Shown here: positions 1-8,811 of the stretch, piece after piece
How positions within the stretch are numbered: the first letter of the stretch is position 1
How the letters are laid out: each line of letters begins with the position of its first letter
Source of the DNA: MGBC163016 sp964631345
Lineage (GTDB): Bacteria > Actinomycetota > Coriobacteriia > Coriobacteriales > Eggerthellaceae
DNA length: 64,000 nt
Direction: 5' to 3'
NCBI GenBank assembly: GCA_964631345.1
Contig: CAZVWE010000007.1
Span: forward strand, 22,871 to 86,870
The notes under the pieces: generated by a model
Database searches by the model: none
The model's input: only the letters and a program-made list of their open reading frames with translations
What the model was told of the DNA's origin: nothing
Program-made: the position numbers and the translations under genes

Positions 1-87
1 CGCGATACCGGATTTGAACGGTTTACAACGTCCACCCATGAGATGGTGGTGCTTTGACGGATTTGTTCCTTAACCAGATTTAACTTA
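1..87. other. Unassigned left edge
   Basis: This stretch lies downstream of the ahcY stop. Two plus-strand frames are open here (one ends at a TGA at 55-57), and the minus strand offers an ATG near position 40 that stays open to the edge. Any of these could be the end or start of a gene cut by the window, and none can be recognised from so few codons. A small hairpin (CCACC/GGTGG around 34-49) has no T-run, so it is not a convincing terminator. Confidence 0.3.
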
Positions 88-1353
88 CTACACAGTTCCC
101 ATGTTCCATGAGTTGAGATAGGCTTTTTGCTCTTCTGTAAGTACGTCTATCTCAATGCCTAAGGTTTCTAGTTTGACAGAAGCTACCTTTTCATCGATGT
201 CACTTGGCACATCGTATACTTTAGGGGATAGCTCACCAGAGTGTTGCATCAGCCATTCTGCGCAAAGCGCTTGGTTTGCAAAACTCATGTCCATAACGTT
301 TGCGGGGTGACCTTCAGCACCTGAAAGGTTTACGAGTCTACCTTCTGCAAGAAGGACAATCTTTCTGCCATCAGGCATGACATATTCATCAACCATTGGC
401 TTTCGCTCTGTTTTCGATACAGCCATCTCTTCTAAGCAGGGAATATTGATCTCTGAGTTGAAATGTCCGGAATTGCAGATGATCGCTCCGTCTTTCATGT
501 TCTCATAGCACACTTTATCGATTACGTTTAAGTCTCCTGTAACTGTTACCCATATATCTGCAACGCGTGCTGCTTCTGCGCGTGGCATTACAGCAAAGCC
601 GTCCATGTGTGCTTCAAGGGCTGCGGTTGGGTCAACTTCGCAAATTACCACTTGGCAGCCCATGCCACGAGCACGCATTGCAAGGCCTTTTCCGCACCAT
701 CCGTATCCACTTACAACAAAAGTGCGTCCAGCTAAAAGTCTATTTGTTAGACGAATGATTCCATCGAGTGTGGACTGGCCGGTGCCGTAGCGATTGTCGA
801 AGAAATGCTTAGTCTTTGCATCGTTTACGGCGATTATGGGATATGTGAGCTCACCATCGGCTGCCATGGCAGCAAGCCTGACGACTCCCGTTGTAGTCTC
901 TTCGGTGCCTGCGATGATGTTTTCTATTGCTTCTCTGCGTGTTTCATGTATGCGACCTACAACATCAGCGCCGTCATCCATGGTGATCTGTGGCTTGAAA
1001 TCAATTACAGCATCAACGTGCTTGTAATAAGTCTCCGTATCTTCTCCACATATTGCATATACAGAAATTCCGAAATCACGGACAAGCGATGCCGCTGTAT
1101 CGTCTTGAGTAGATAAAGGATTTGATGCACAAAGACGGATCTCTGCGCCCCCGGCTTTTAGTGTACGCATGAGGTTGGCTGTTTCTGTAGTTACGTGTAG
1201 GCATGCTCCAATACGCACTCCCCTCAGAGGTTTTTCACGCTCAAAACGCTCTCTGATCTGGGCAAGTACAGGCATATCCGCATCAGCCCAAAGTATTCTT
1301 GCGTACCCCTTATCTGCAAGAGAAATATCTTTAATATCGAAGTCTTCTGCCAT
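88..1353 (-). CDS. ahcY: Adenosylhomocysteinase (S-adenosyl-L-homocysteine hydrolase)
   Basis: Cytoplasmic NAD-dependent enzyme that splits S-adenosylhomocysteine into adenosine and homocysteine, recycling the product of SAM-dependent methylation. The Rossmann segment reads VVSGYGWCGKGLAMRARG, and the C-terminal part carries EGRLVNLSGAEGHP, both hallmarks of the family. The open frame runs further upstream, but the ATG at 1351-1353 is chosen because AGAGG stands just before it and the family homology starts there, giving about 421 residues. This is the short form, ending in SWNMGTV, as in archaea and Thermotoga; it lacks the insertion and the KPxxYRY tail of the long bacterial and eukaryotic form. 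It is transcribed away from the glycosyltransferase at 1558. Confidence 0.95.
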   Translation of the reverse strand: MAEDFDIKDISLADKGYARILWADADMPVLAQIRERFEREKPLRGVRIGACLHVTTETANLMRTLKAGGAEIRLCASNPLSTQDDTAASLVRDFGISVYAICGEDTETYYKHVDAVIDFKPQITMDDGADVVGRIHETRREAIENIIAGTEETTTGVVRLAAMAADGELTYPIIAVNDAKTKHFFDNRYGTGQSTLDGIIRLTNRLLAGRTFVVSGYGWCGKGLAMRARGMGCQVVICEVDPTAALEAHMDGFAVMPRAEAARVADIWVTVTGDLNVIDKVCYENMKDGAIICNSGHFNSEINIPCLEEMAVSKTERKPMVDEYVMPDGRKIVLLAEGRLVNLSGAEGHPANVMDMSFANQALCAEWLMQHSGELSPKVYDVPSDIDEKVASVKLETLGIEIDVLTEEQKAYLNSWNMGTV

Positions 1354-1557
1354 TTGTATACCTCTGTTCATGGTTGAGTATTCGGTTTTATTCATATGTT
1401 GTGCCATATTGTTTCGCTTGTGCAAATAGTGATTCATTTGGCAACCAATCAAGGATACATCAAATGGATTATTTGCAATTCGCTTCAAATTATGAAAATA
1501 GGGAACTATACTTATTAGTTGGGCTAGAGATCCGATGTTGTCGGAGAAGGAAGAGAA

Positions 1558-2892
1558 GTGTTTCAAGAACTGTCGCAGTCGATGGCCGCACTTTCGTTCA
1601 TCGATATTTTTAACTTCAGTGTTTTTATAACCTTTACTCTTTGCTATACGTATCAGCTTTACTATGTAGTTGTTACTCTTACCAGAAAACCTCCTCGTCA
1701 TATTGCAAAGACAAATCATAAATTTGCCGTTTTGATTGCAGCGCGAAATGAACAAACCGTAATCGGAGATTTGATTGCTTCGATTAAGAATCAGAAATAC
1801 CCCGAAGATCTGATCGATATTTTTGTAATTGCAGATAACTGCACAGATGACACTGCCTCCATTGCACGATCGGCGGGTGCTTGTGTGTTTACGCGCCACA
1901 ATACAGAATTTGTTGGTAAAGGATATGCGCTTGATTATGGCCTAAAGGCTATTTGGCAGGAGTTTCCCGATGCGGGATATGAGGCATATTTTGTTTTTGA
2001 TGCCGACAATGTTTTAGATGAAAACTATTTCACTGAGATGAATGCAACATTTGACTCAGGAGCGCAAGCATCAACTAGTTATCGCAATTCTAAGAACTTC
2101 GATTCCAATTGGATTTCTTCTGGATATGGGGTTTGGTTCTTACGTGAAGCTAAGTTCTTAAACCAAGCACGCTTCACTTTAAACACATCATGCGCGGTAT
2201 CTGGAACAGGGTTTTTTATTGCAGCTGATATTCTCAAACGAGCAGGTGGCTGGAAATGGCATCTCCTGACTGAAGATATTGAGTTTTCGGCGTCTTCGAT
2301 TACCGATGAGGTTAGGATTGCATATAGTCCGCGTGCTGTGTTTTACGATGAGCAGCCAACGACGTTTCGTGATTCATGGAATCAACGTTCTAGGTGGGCA
2401 AAAGGCTTTTATCAAGTGTTTGCTCATTACTCTGTAGGTCTTATCAAAGGTATATTTACTAATTCCAAAGGTCACAGATTTGCCTGTTTTGACATGTTGA
2501 TGACTCTTGCTCCTGGAATGCTTTTATCTGTTGTCTCTATTATTTTTAATGCGGTAATTATCGCCCTTAGCTGTACTGGGATTATCAGTGCAGGTGTGGC
2601 TGTTGCAAGTTCAATCTCATCGATCTTTTTCTGTCTGTTTAACTATTTCATGTTCATGTTTGTTTTTGGAATCTTAACCACATTCGTTGAGTGGAATAGT
2701 ATCCGTGCAAGCCTTCCTCGTAAGCTTTGGAGCATGGTGACTTTCCCATTGTTCATGATGACCTATATTCCAATTGCGCTTGTTGCGTTGGTCAAAAAGA
2801 CCTCTTGGAAACCTATCGCACATACGATATCTGTCGATGTTACTGAATTTGCAGATAGCAATGAAGTTAAGTCCAATAAGGTGATAGGTTAG
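1558..2892 (+). CDS. Membrane family 2 glycosyltransferase
   Basis: Processive-type GT2 enzyme that would transfer a sugar from a nucleotide donor at the inner face of the membrane; the acceptor cannot be told. One hydrophobic segment stands at residues 10-35. The GT-A domain follows, with VLIAARNE at its start, FVFDADN as the metal-binding DxD, TEDIEF as the catalytic acid region and QRSRWAKG matching the QxxRW motif. At least three membrane segments lie in the C-terminal 150 residues. The GTG start is preferred because GGAGAAGGAAG stands just upstream, whereas the next ATG (1582) has no ribosome site. The gene stands alone between ahcY and the convergent comF. The family also contains hyaluronan- and cellulose-synthase-like enzymes and N-acetylglucosaminyltransferases. 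Confidence 0.85.
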   Translation: MFQELSQSMAALSFIDIFNFSVFITFTLCYTYQLYYVVVTLTRKPPRHIAKTNHKFAVLIAARNEQTVIGDLIASIKNQKYPEDLIDIFVIADNCTDDTASIARSAGACVFTRHNTEFVGKGYALDYGLKAIWQEFPDAGYEAYFVFDADNVLDENYFTEMNATFDSGAQASTSYRNSKNFDSNWISSGYGVWFLREAKFLNQARFTLNTSCAVSGTGFFIAADILKRAGGWKWHLLTEDIEFSASSITDEVRIAYSPRAVFYDEQPTTFRDSWNQRSRWAKGFYQVFAHYSVGLIKGIFTNSKGHRFACFDMLMTLAPGMLLSVVSIIFNAVIIALSCTGIISAGVAVASSISSIFFCLFNYFMFMFVFGILTTFVEWNSIRASLPRKLWSMVTFPLFMMTYIPIALVALVKKTSWKPIAHTISVDVTEFADSNEVKSNKVIG

Positions 2893-2929
2893 CTGGTTAA
2901 AATAACGGTCTATGCGTTAGTGATAGTTT

Positions 2930-3751
2930 TCAGTCAATAGCTTTTCCGAATGTAAGCCCATAGATTTCCTCAGCTCCGGCGTTTCTTAGCGCTAAAGCAG
3001 CAGCGCACAAAGTGGCTCCAGTTGTGCATATATCGTCAACAATAATTATTCGTTTAGGGATAGTTGCACCTTCTTTTATATGCATGATATGCAGCATGTT
3101 GTCTATGCGCTCTTTTCGACCAAGTGACCTCTGATCTTTTGATTTGGGTCGTTCAAACAAGCATGCAAGTTGAAGGTCTGTTACATCAGAAAGACACTGC
3201 GCAATTTCTAAAGAATGATCAAAGCTTCGTCTCCTGTAAGCTTGAATTGTGTCTGGAATGTAGGTTAATACACAAGGTTTACGTACCCATTCTGGCTTAA
3301 TGTAGTTTGCTATTACAAATGCTATAAATTTACTTAGCCTTCGCTCGTCTTTATCTTTGTAGGTTGAAATTATGCTCTTTGAATTTTCGTCTAAACAAAG
3401 TGCAGACGCCATGCCATCAAATGGAAAATCCAGCTCAAGTGTTGGGTTTCCGCATTCAGTACACTGGATGGTTCCATAAGGCGAACCGCAGGTGGGACAT
3501 GAAAAGCATGTGTCTATGAATCTGAGCTTGTTTATGCAATCGTCACAAATAAGATCCCCTGGTATATCGCATATAGCGCAGCGTGTTGGCCATAACGTCT
3601 CAGCTACAACTTCAAGTGCATTTTTTACGTATGAGTGAATTTTGGAATCTGATCGACGTTGTAAATGATTATTTACAGAGGTAGGCTCATCTTGTGTCGA
3701 TCGAGCTTTTGCGATTTCAATTGAATATGGACTGCTTGGATTGATCGACAT
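2930..3751 (-). CDS. comF: ComF-family phosphoribosyltransferase-like protein
   Basis: Member of the ComF/GntX family, needed for DNA uptake in competent bacteria though its reaction is not known. The N-terminal half has a cysteine-rich zinc-binding segment (CAICDIPGDLICDDC, then CPTCGSPYG and CTECG). The C-terminal half is a type I phosphoribosyltransferase domain with the PRPP loop IIIVDDICTTGAT. The start is uncertain: the ATG at 3751 gives 273 residues, and an in-frame GTG at 3787 would add 12; neither has a clear ribosome site, and the extra N-terminal residues look unlike the family. No other competence gene lies nearby. Tandem repeats stand just upstream. Confidence 0.8.
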   Translation of the reverse strand: MSINPSSPYSIEIAKARSTQDEPTSVNNHLQRRSDSKIHSYVKNALEVVAETLWPTRCAICDIPGDLICDDCINKLRFIDTCFSCPTCGSPYGTIQCTECGNPTLELDFPFDGMASALCLDENSKSIISTYKDKDERRLSKFIAFVIANYIKPEWVRKPCVLTYIPDTIQAYRRRSFDHSLEIAQCLSDVTDLQLACLFERPKSKDQRSLGRKERIDNMLHIMHIKEGATIPKRIIIVDDICTTGATLCAAALALRNAGAEEIYGLTFGKAID

Positions 3752-3785
3752 CTTTGGGAGTATACATAAATTCGCAAACGGTATC

Positions 3786-3885
3786 ACTAGTTAATTAGCT
3801 GCCACATAGAACTAGTTGATTAGCTATTGTATAGAGCTAGCTAAGCAGTCGTCGCATAGAGCGAGCTGATTGGCTGTCGCATAGA
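3786..3885. repeat. Four imperfect 25-bp tandem repeats
   Basis: Four head-to-tail units of exactly 25 bp lie at 3786-3810, 3811-3835, 3836-3860 and 3861-3885. Each ends in CATAGA or TATAGA and begins with a variant of ACTAGTTGATTAGCT. Units 1 and 2, and units 3 and 4, are the most alike. The array occupies the space upstream of comF. A minus-strand open frame of 95 codons runs over it but looks like a by-product of the repeat. Confidence 0.8.
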
Positions 3886-4151
3886 AGTTGTAAACACTTT
3901 AAACACTGTTTCCAAAAGCGAATCAATTTGGATTGGACGTAAGATCACGGGGTTCAATCCGATGTTACAACCTGAGTAAATTGATTCTGCATCTCTGTTT
4001 AGGTGCATTCTGCTAAACTTAATGATCGGTTTTTTTCGAGTCTGTAGTTGCGGAGATTTTGTATCTCTTAGCCCATGGCAGATGCGGTCAAAAGGGCCCA
4101 CGTAAGCAGCCCACAAGGTTGTGAGCATGGCGTATTCTAGACGTAAGCCGT

Positions 4152-4265
4152 ACCGCCTGTGATTATCAAGTATAGGGCTTGACAGGCGAGAGGGTGTGAG
4201 CGTGAAAACGCAAACCTCCAGTGCGCGAGTGTGGGGGCAAAGACTAGGTCAGTCGAAAAAGCCGA
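4152..4265 (+). promoter_or_regulatory. Possible structured 5' leader RNA upstream of the solute-binding protein
   Basis: Several compact helices can be drawn one after another just before the lipoprotein gene. CGCCTGT (4154-4160) pairs with ACAGGCG (4182-4188). GCGT-GAAA-ACGC (4200-4211) is a GNRA tetraloop hairpin. CCTCCA (4215-4220) pairs with TGGGGG (4232-4237). GACT/AGTC closes a small loop at 4242-4254. The unpaired elements GCAAACC and GGGGCAAAG recall the core of the GEMM (cyclic di-GMP-I) riboswitch, but the third helix and closing tetraloop receptor of that family cannot be completed. This is a candidate cis-regulatory RNA of unknown ligand; chance folding is not excluded. Confidence 0.4.
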
Positions 4266-4293
4266 AAAATGATGTTTGGCGAAAGGATTTTTC

Positions 4294-5229
4294 GTGTCCA
4301 AAAGGATAGGCGCGATATTTGCTGCAGCGCTTGCAATAACAGCGGCGCTTTTCATTTGTGGGTGCGCAAGCTCAGAAGAGTATGTGCCACAAACAGGGGA
4401 TCCAACTGTTTCTGAGCCAGTAATTAATGAAGATGGCGTACTGCGTGTTGGGGTCAATATCGATAAGTCCCCGCTTGCGGGCAAGGGCAACGATAAAATC
4501 ATTGGCATTGATGTTGACATAGCTGCAGCCCTTGCAGATGAACTTGGTCTTAAAGTTGAAGTTGTTGATGTAGGAAATGATCCAGAAAAAGCGCTTGCTG
4601 ATAATGAGGTCGATATCGTTACGGGCATAGATGGCTCTGACAATACAGAGTTTTGGCTTTCAAAACAGTATTTACCAACAGGTATTGCGCTTTTTATGCA
4701 GGAAGGCCAGAATCCATCAGTTCCAGAAGTTGGAACAACTGGACTTCAGATAGCGGCGCAAGGGTCATCCAAAAGTGCTTGGGCGGTATCTAATCAATTC
4801 GGCGCAGAGGCGCTTGTTTCCACAAACGATCTTGCTACTGCATTTGCTGATTTAAAGGCGGGAAGCGTTCAATATGTTGCAAGTGATGCAGTGATTGGAA
4901 TGTATGCTGCTAACTTGCAGGGTATTGAGGTTCAAATTGTTGCACTTCTAGAAAATGCAAGCGGATACTGCATTGGTGCTAAAAAGGAAAACCAAGAATT
5001 ACAAACAGCTGTCACAGAAGCACTTGATAAGCTTCTTCAAAATGGCACAATTTCTGTAATTGAAGAAAAGTGGCTTGGTGGAACGATTGACCTTCAAAAT
5101 GTTGTAAATCTAAATGCGAAGGCGACTAACGATAAAGAAGGGGATTCTGCAAACACCAATACGGAAGACAACACGTCCGCTGGTGCAGATTCCGACCAGT
5201 CGTCCAGCAATACTTCTACAACAAATTAG
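4294..5229 (+). CDS. Amino-acid-type solute-binding lipoprotein (family 3), orphan
   Basis: Extracytoplasmic binding protein of the periplasmic-binding-protein family 3 that usually serves polar amino-acid ABC importers. A basic start and hydrophobic stretch end in ICGC at about residue 23, a lipobox, so the mature protein should be anchored outside the membrane. The binding domain begins with LRVGVNIDKSPL and includes GIDVDIAAALADELG. GTG at 4294 is chosen because AAAGGA stands six to seven bases before it; an upstream TTG at 4276 lacks such a site. The last 40 residues form a Ser/Thr/Asn/Asp-rich tail not usual in the family. No permease or ATPase gene is adjacent, so it may serve a transporter encoded elsewhere or act as a sensor. 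Confidence 0.8.
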   Translation: MSKRIGAIFAAALAITAALFICGCASSEEYVPQTGDPTVSEPVINEDGVLRVGVNIDKSPLAGKGNDKIIGIDVDIAAALADELGLKVEVVDVGNDPEKALADNEVDIVTGIDGSDNTEFWLSKQYLPTGIALFMQEGQNPSVPEVGTTGLQIAAQGSSKSAWAVSNQFGAEALVSTNDLATAFADLKAGSVQYVASDAVIGMYAANLQGIEVQIVALLENASGYCIGAKKENQELQTAVTEALDKLLQNGTISVIEEKWLGGTIDLQNVVNLNAKATNDKEGDSANTNTEDNTSAGADSDQSSSNTSTTN

Positions 5230-5410
5230 TAAATCATTGCTGCTGTTTTATTCAGGTGGCTTATTTGATGCAATGATCTTATGAAGTGAGTGTTGTTAGA
5301 GGTATTACGACGCAAGCAATCTAGAGCAATGTAGATAAATGTACGGGTCGCACGGAATGTAGTAAAGCATATGGATTAATTGACGCATAACTATCACGAG
5401 GAGGCAAAAG

Positions 5411-8400
5411 ATGGGCATATCCATCGAAGAGATCGCTAGAGAAAACGGATTTAAACTAGAGCGTACATCTGAGCTTCCTGAAATAGATGGCGATGCGTTC
5501 GTAATGACTCACGTAAAGAGTAAGGCGAAGCTTCTTTACCTTAGAAACGACGACTCAAATAAAGCTTTCAGCATAACGTTTAAGACTCCGGCCTCAGATA
5601 ATACCGGGGTCTTTCATATATTGGAGCATTCTGTTTTGTGCGGGTCACGAAAGTTTCCTGTCAAAGAGCCATTTGTAAACCTTCTAAAAAGTTCTATGCA
5701 GACTTTTTTGAATGCGATGACTTTTCCTGATAAGACAATGTATCCAGTGGCATCTACAAATGAACAAGATTTAATGAATCTGATGGATGTATACATGGAT
5801 GCAGTTTTTTATCCCAACATCTATTCAAATGAGCAGATTTTTATGCAAGAAGGATGGCACTTAGAGCTTGATCAAGATGAGGATACTCCTCATGCAAGGC
5901 CTAGGGTTGTGTATAACGGCGTGGTGTTCAATGAGATGAAAGGGGCGCTTTCAAGTCCTGAAAGTATGCTTTACGACACGCTTAGTGCAGCACTTTTCCC
6001 AGACAATACATACCGTTTTGAGTCTGGTGGTATTCCAGCAGAAATCACGAAGCTTACCTATGAAGATTTTCTGACACAGCATAAGGTCCACTACAGAACT
6101 GATAACAGCTACATAGTTTTGTATGGGGACTTGGATATTGCTAAGTTCTTGAAGTTCTTAAGCGAAAAGTATTTGAATGATTTGGCCTTAAAACTTGAAG
6201 ATTCTGATAGATGCAAGCTAGATGAAAAGCTTTTGATGCCCCAAAAACCGGTTGTTAATATGGATGCTGTTTTTGAAATGGGGACAGCACAGACGAACTC
6301 TTGTTGTGCGCTTGGATATGTTGCTGGAACATCCAAAGATGTTGAGCGTATGTTTGCCTTAGATATTCTGTTTGATGCAATAGGTGGGTCAAACGAAGCT
6401 CCACTTAAGCGTGCGATTTTAGATGCAGGTATCGCCGATGATTGCAGTATTGCTTTGGATGATTCCCAGCTGCAGCCATTTGCTGTTGTGCAGATTAAAG
6501 GCCTAAAAGAAGACGCGGCTGACAAGCTGGTTGAAGTGGTTGAGAAAAAGGTTTGTGAATTAGCGTCTGGCGGCCTTGATGAAGAGCTGGTTAATGCAGC
6601 TCTTTCGCATGCTGAGTTTGTAATGAGAGAGCATGAATTTGGATACCCTGATGGCGTTATATATTCGATGTCTGCTATGAACGGTTGGCTTTATGATGAT
6701 AATAATGCGATTGCATATATCAAATATGAAGAGATATACGCTAAGTTGCACTCAAAGTTAGGCACATCCTACTACAGAGATTTGCTTCGTGAGGTATTTC
6801 TTGAAAACAATCATCATGCGCGTGCTGTTGTGATTCCCGTTGATGTTCCTGCAGACGATAAAGTTCAAGAACTTGAAGATGCACTTAGTCAAGACCTTGA
6901 TGATGTGCAATTAGAAAAAATTGCTGAATCTGCTGCAGCTTTAAAAGAGGCGCAATTAACTCCTGATTCTCCAGAAGATTTAGCTAAGCTTCCGCGACTG
7001 TCTATTGCAGATATTGAAGAACCTCCTCAAGAGCCTGGTTTTGGCATGGTTTTTGAAGGCGAGTATCCTGTAATTAAACACTCCGTTGAAACTCACGGAA
7101 TATCGTATGCATACAGGTATTTTACTTTGGCAGATATTCCGTATGATGAACTTTCTTGGTGTACTGTTTTGGCTACTGTGCTAGGTCGTCTTGATACCGC
7201 ACACCATAGTGCGGCAGAGATCGATACATGGGTGCAAAGTAAGTTGGGTAATCTCTCTTTTGCAATTGAGGCGTATGATTTTCCGCTTGCAACACATCCT
7301 TTTGGATATTCTGTTAGGTTCACTCAAAGCACATCGGCGCTTTCCATTAATGTTGAAGAGATGGCACGCATTTCAGAAGAAGTGCTACTTGAAACTGATT
7401 TTTCGGATACCGCACGCATTAAAGATATGCTTACACAAAGACGTGTTTCGATGGAGCGATATTTTACGAACAATGGAAACGGTGTTGCCTCTGCGCGTGC
7501 TCTTTCTTATATGAAGAAGTCCTGTAAAGTAAGAGAGCAAATAGGTGGAGTTGATTTTTATTTATTCTTGAAGAATCTGCTTGATAACTTTGATGCGATA
7601 GAAGACGAAGTACCAAAAAAGCTCGAGAGTCTTGTTCGCAGAATCTTCCATGATGGTGCATTTTTGCTTTCATTTGCAGGTGGAGATGCTGAATTGGATA
7701 AGTATTTGCAAGCGTCAAAAATGCATCCGTGTATCCCGTCTTCACAGGTTGAGCCGGTTTGCGCAGACGAACATGACGAAGCTGGTACGACGGGTACATC
7801 TGTGCATGTTCATGGAAGCGATGTTTCATATGATGGTGCAATTAGATATAAGGCTAGCCCTTGCGGTATAGAGGGAGTTCCTGAGCCTGTTGATCTTCAC
7901 GAGGCATTTATCGTGCCAACTGATGTGACATTTACATCATGTGCGACAGATATGATTTCTGCAAATAGTGAATACTCAGGTATTTGGTCACTTGCTTCAA
8001 AGGTGCTTACCTATGATTATCTATGGAATGAAGTACGCGTTGTAGGTGGCGCATATGGAGTTGGCTTTAAAGCAACTCGCGCTGGCAGTTTGTATTTTGC
8101 ATCGTTTAGAGATCCGAGAATTGATGAAACGATTAAGCGTTTTCAAGATGCGGGTTTATGGCTTTTAAATACGGAGCAAGACGCAGATGAATTTACAGGA
8201 TATGTTGTAAGTACAGTTGCATCTATGGATACTCCTTTAAAAGCAAGGATGCTTATTAAGCGTCAAGATTCTATGATTTTAATTGGAATAAGCACAGAAG
8301 ATAGATTGAAGGCACGTACTCAAGTAATCAAGGCAACTGCTGAAGATCTCAAAAAGATCGGGCAGGCTCTATTAGAAGCTTCATCGTCAATGAAGATGTG

Positions 8401-8479
8401 CACGGTTGGCTCAAAAGATATAATCGCTCAAAGTGATAATGGATTTACAGTGATGGAACTTTTTGGTGAGAACGCATGA
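5411..8479 (+). CDS. M16C (insulinase/PreP-like) zinc metallopeptidase
   Basis: Large clam-shell peptidase of the M16C group, whose members degrade unfolded peptides such as presequences inside the cell. The inverted zinc motif HxxEH is HILEH at residues 69-73, followed by the conserved SVLCGSRKFPVKEPF. About 1022 residues contain the two homologous halves expected of this group. No signal peptide is seen, so it should be cytosolic. The ATG follows a strong AGGAGG. It overlaps the next small gene by four bases (ATGA), and the three genes 5411-9825 probably form one operon. Confidence 0.9.
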   Translation: MGISIEEIARENGFKLERTSELPEIDGDAFVMTHVKSKAKLLYLRNDDSNKAFSITFKTPASDNTGVFHILEHSVLCGSRKFPVKEPFVNLLKSSMQTFLNAMTFPDKTMYPVASTNEQDLMNLMDVYMDAVFYPNIYSNEQIFMQEGWHLELDQDEDTPHARPRVVYNGVVFNEMKGALSSPESMLYDTLSAALFPDNTYRFESGGIPAEITKLTYEDFLTQHKVHYRTDNSYIVLYGDLDIAKFLKFLSEKYLNDLALKLEDSDRCKLDEKLLMPQKPVVNMDAVFEMGTAQTNSCCALGYVAGTSKDVERMFALDILFDAIGGSNEAPLKRAILDAGIADDCSIALDDSQLQPFAVVQIKGLKEDAADKLVEVVEKKVCELASGGLDEELVNAALSHAEFVMREHEFGYPDGVIYSMSAMNGWLYDDNNAIAYIKYEEIYAKLHSKLGTSYYRDLLREVFLENNHHARAVVIPVDVPADDKVQELEDALSQDLDDVQLEKIAESAAALKEAQLTPDSPEDLAKLPRLSIADIEEPPQEPGFGMVFEGEYPVIKHSVETHGISYAYRYFTLADIPYDELSWCTVLATVLGRLDTAHHSAAEIDTWVQSKLGNLSFAIEAYDFPLATHPFGYSVRFTQSTSALSINVEEMARISEEVLLETDFSDTARIKDMLTQRRVSMERYFTNNGNGVASARALSYMKKSCKVREQIGGVDFYLFLKNLLDNFDAIEDEVPKKLESLVRRIFHDGAFLLSFAGGDAELDKYLQASKMHPCIPSSQVEPVCADEHDEAGTTGTSVHVHGSDVSYDGAIRYKASPCGIEGVPEPVDLHEAFIVPTDVTFTSCATDMISANSEYSGIWSLASKVLTYDYLWNEVRVVGGAYGVGFKATRAGSLYFASFRDPRIDETIKRFQDAGLWLLNTEQDADEFTGYVVSTVASMDTPLKARMLIKRQDSMILIGISTEDRLKARTQVIKATAEDLKKIGQALLEASSSMKMCTVGSKDIIAQSDNGFTVMELFGENA

Positions 8480-8802
8480 GTGAAAACACAGACAATAAGT
8501 TCAGCCATATTAAGATCAAGCCCGCAGAATATGATGTAGTTATTCATGCAGGAATCAGGCATTTTGAAGAGGAAGCTTCTAAGGAGGAAGTTTTTAAAGA
8601 GGAAGTTTCTAAAAAAGAAGATGCTTGCATAGAGCCTGAAGCAGTCCCTATGTCATCTTCTGAACCAAACAAAAATGGCTACCATCCAACCACTCTTGAT
8701 GACATACATGAATCCAAAATGCCAAAAATGCAAATAGTGGTTGTATCATTGGCAGTGGCTGCAATATTGGCCTTTGCGATCTGGTATATCTTCTTCGCAT
8801 AG
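8476..8802 (+). CDS. Small membrane protein with one C-terminal segment, function unknown
   Basis: Not recognised. It has 108 residues; an acidic, lysine-containing N-terminal part holds three near-copies of EEVSKKE-type repeats (residues 34-51). A single hydrophobic segment (about residues 85-106, QIVVVSLAVAAILAFAIWYI) ends the protein, so it should be tail-anchored with the charged part in the cytoplasm. It starts inside the stop of the M16 peptidase gene, which suggests translational coupling. The next gene follows after nine bases. Confidence 0.7.
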   Translation: MSENTDNKFSHIKIKPAEYDVVIHAGIRHFEEEASKEEVFKEEVSKKEDACIEPEAVPMSSSEPNKNGYHPTTLDDIHESKMPKMQIVVVSLAVAAILAFAIWYIFFA

Positions 8803-8811
8803 GGGTGAAAG

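Noticed and set aside
1..60. A tRNA-like pattern (GGATTTGAAC and a CCACC/GGTGG hairpin)
   Set aside because: The T-arm and anticodon arm do not pair with seven-base loops and no acceptor stem fits.
3841..4128. Minus-strand frame of 95 codons
   Set aside because: It runs through the 25-bp repeats, has no ribosome site and no recognisable residues.
4200..4260. A cyclic di-GMP-I riboswitch call
   Set aside because: Only parts of the core match; the third helix and the closing elements are missing, so it is reported as an unknown leader instead.
4137..4643. Minus-strand frame of 168 codons rich in Ser, Thr and Pro
   Set aside because: It is the antisense shadow of the lipoprotein gene.
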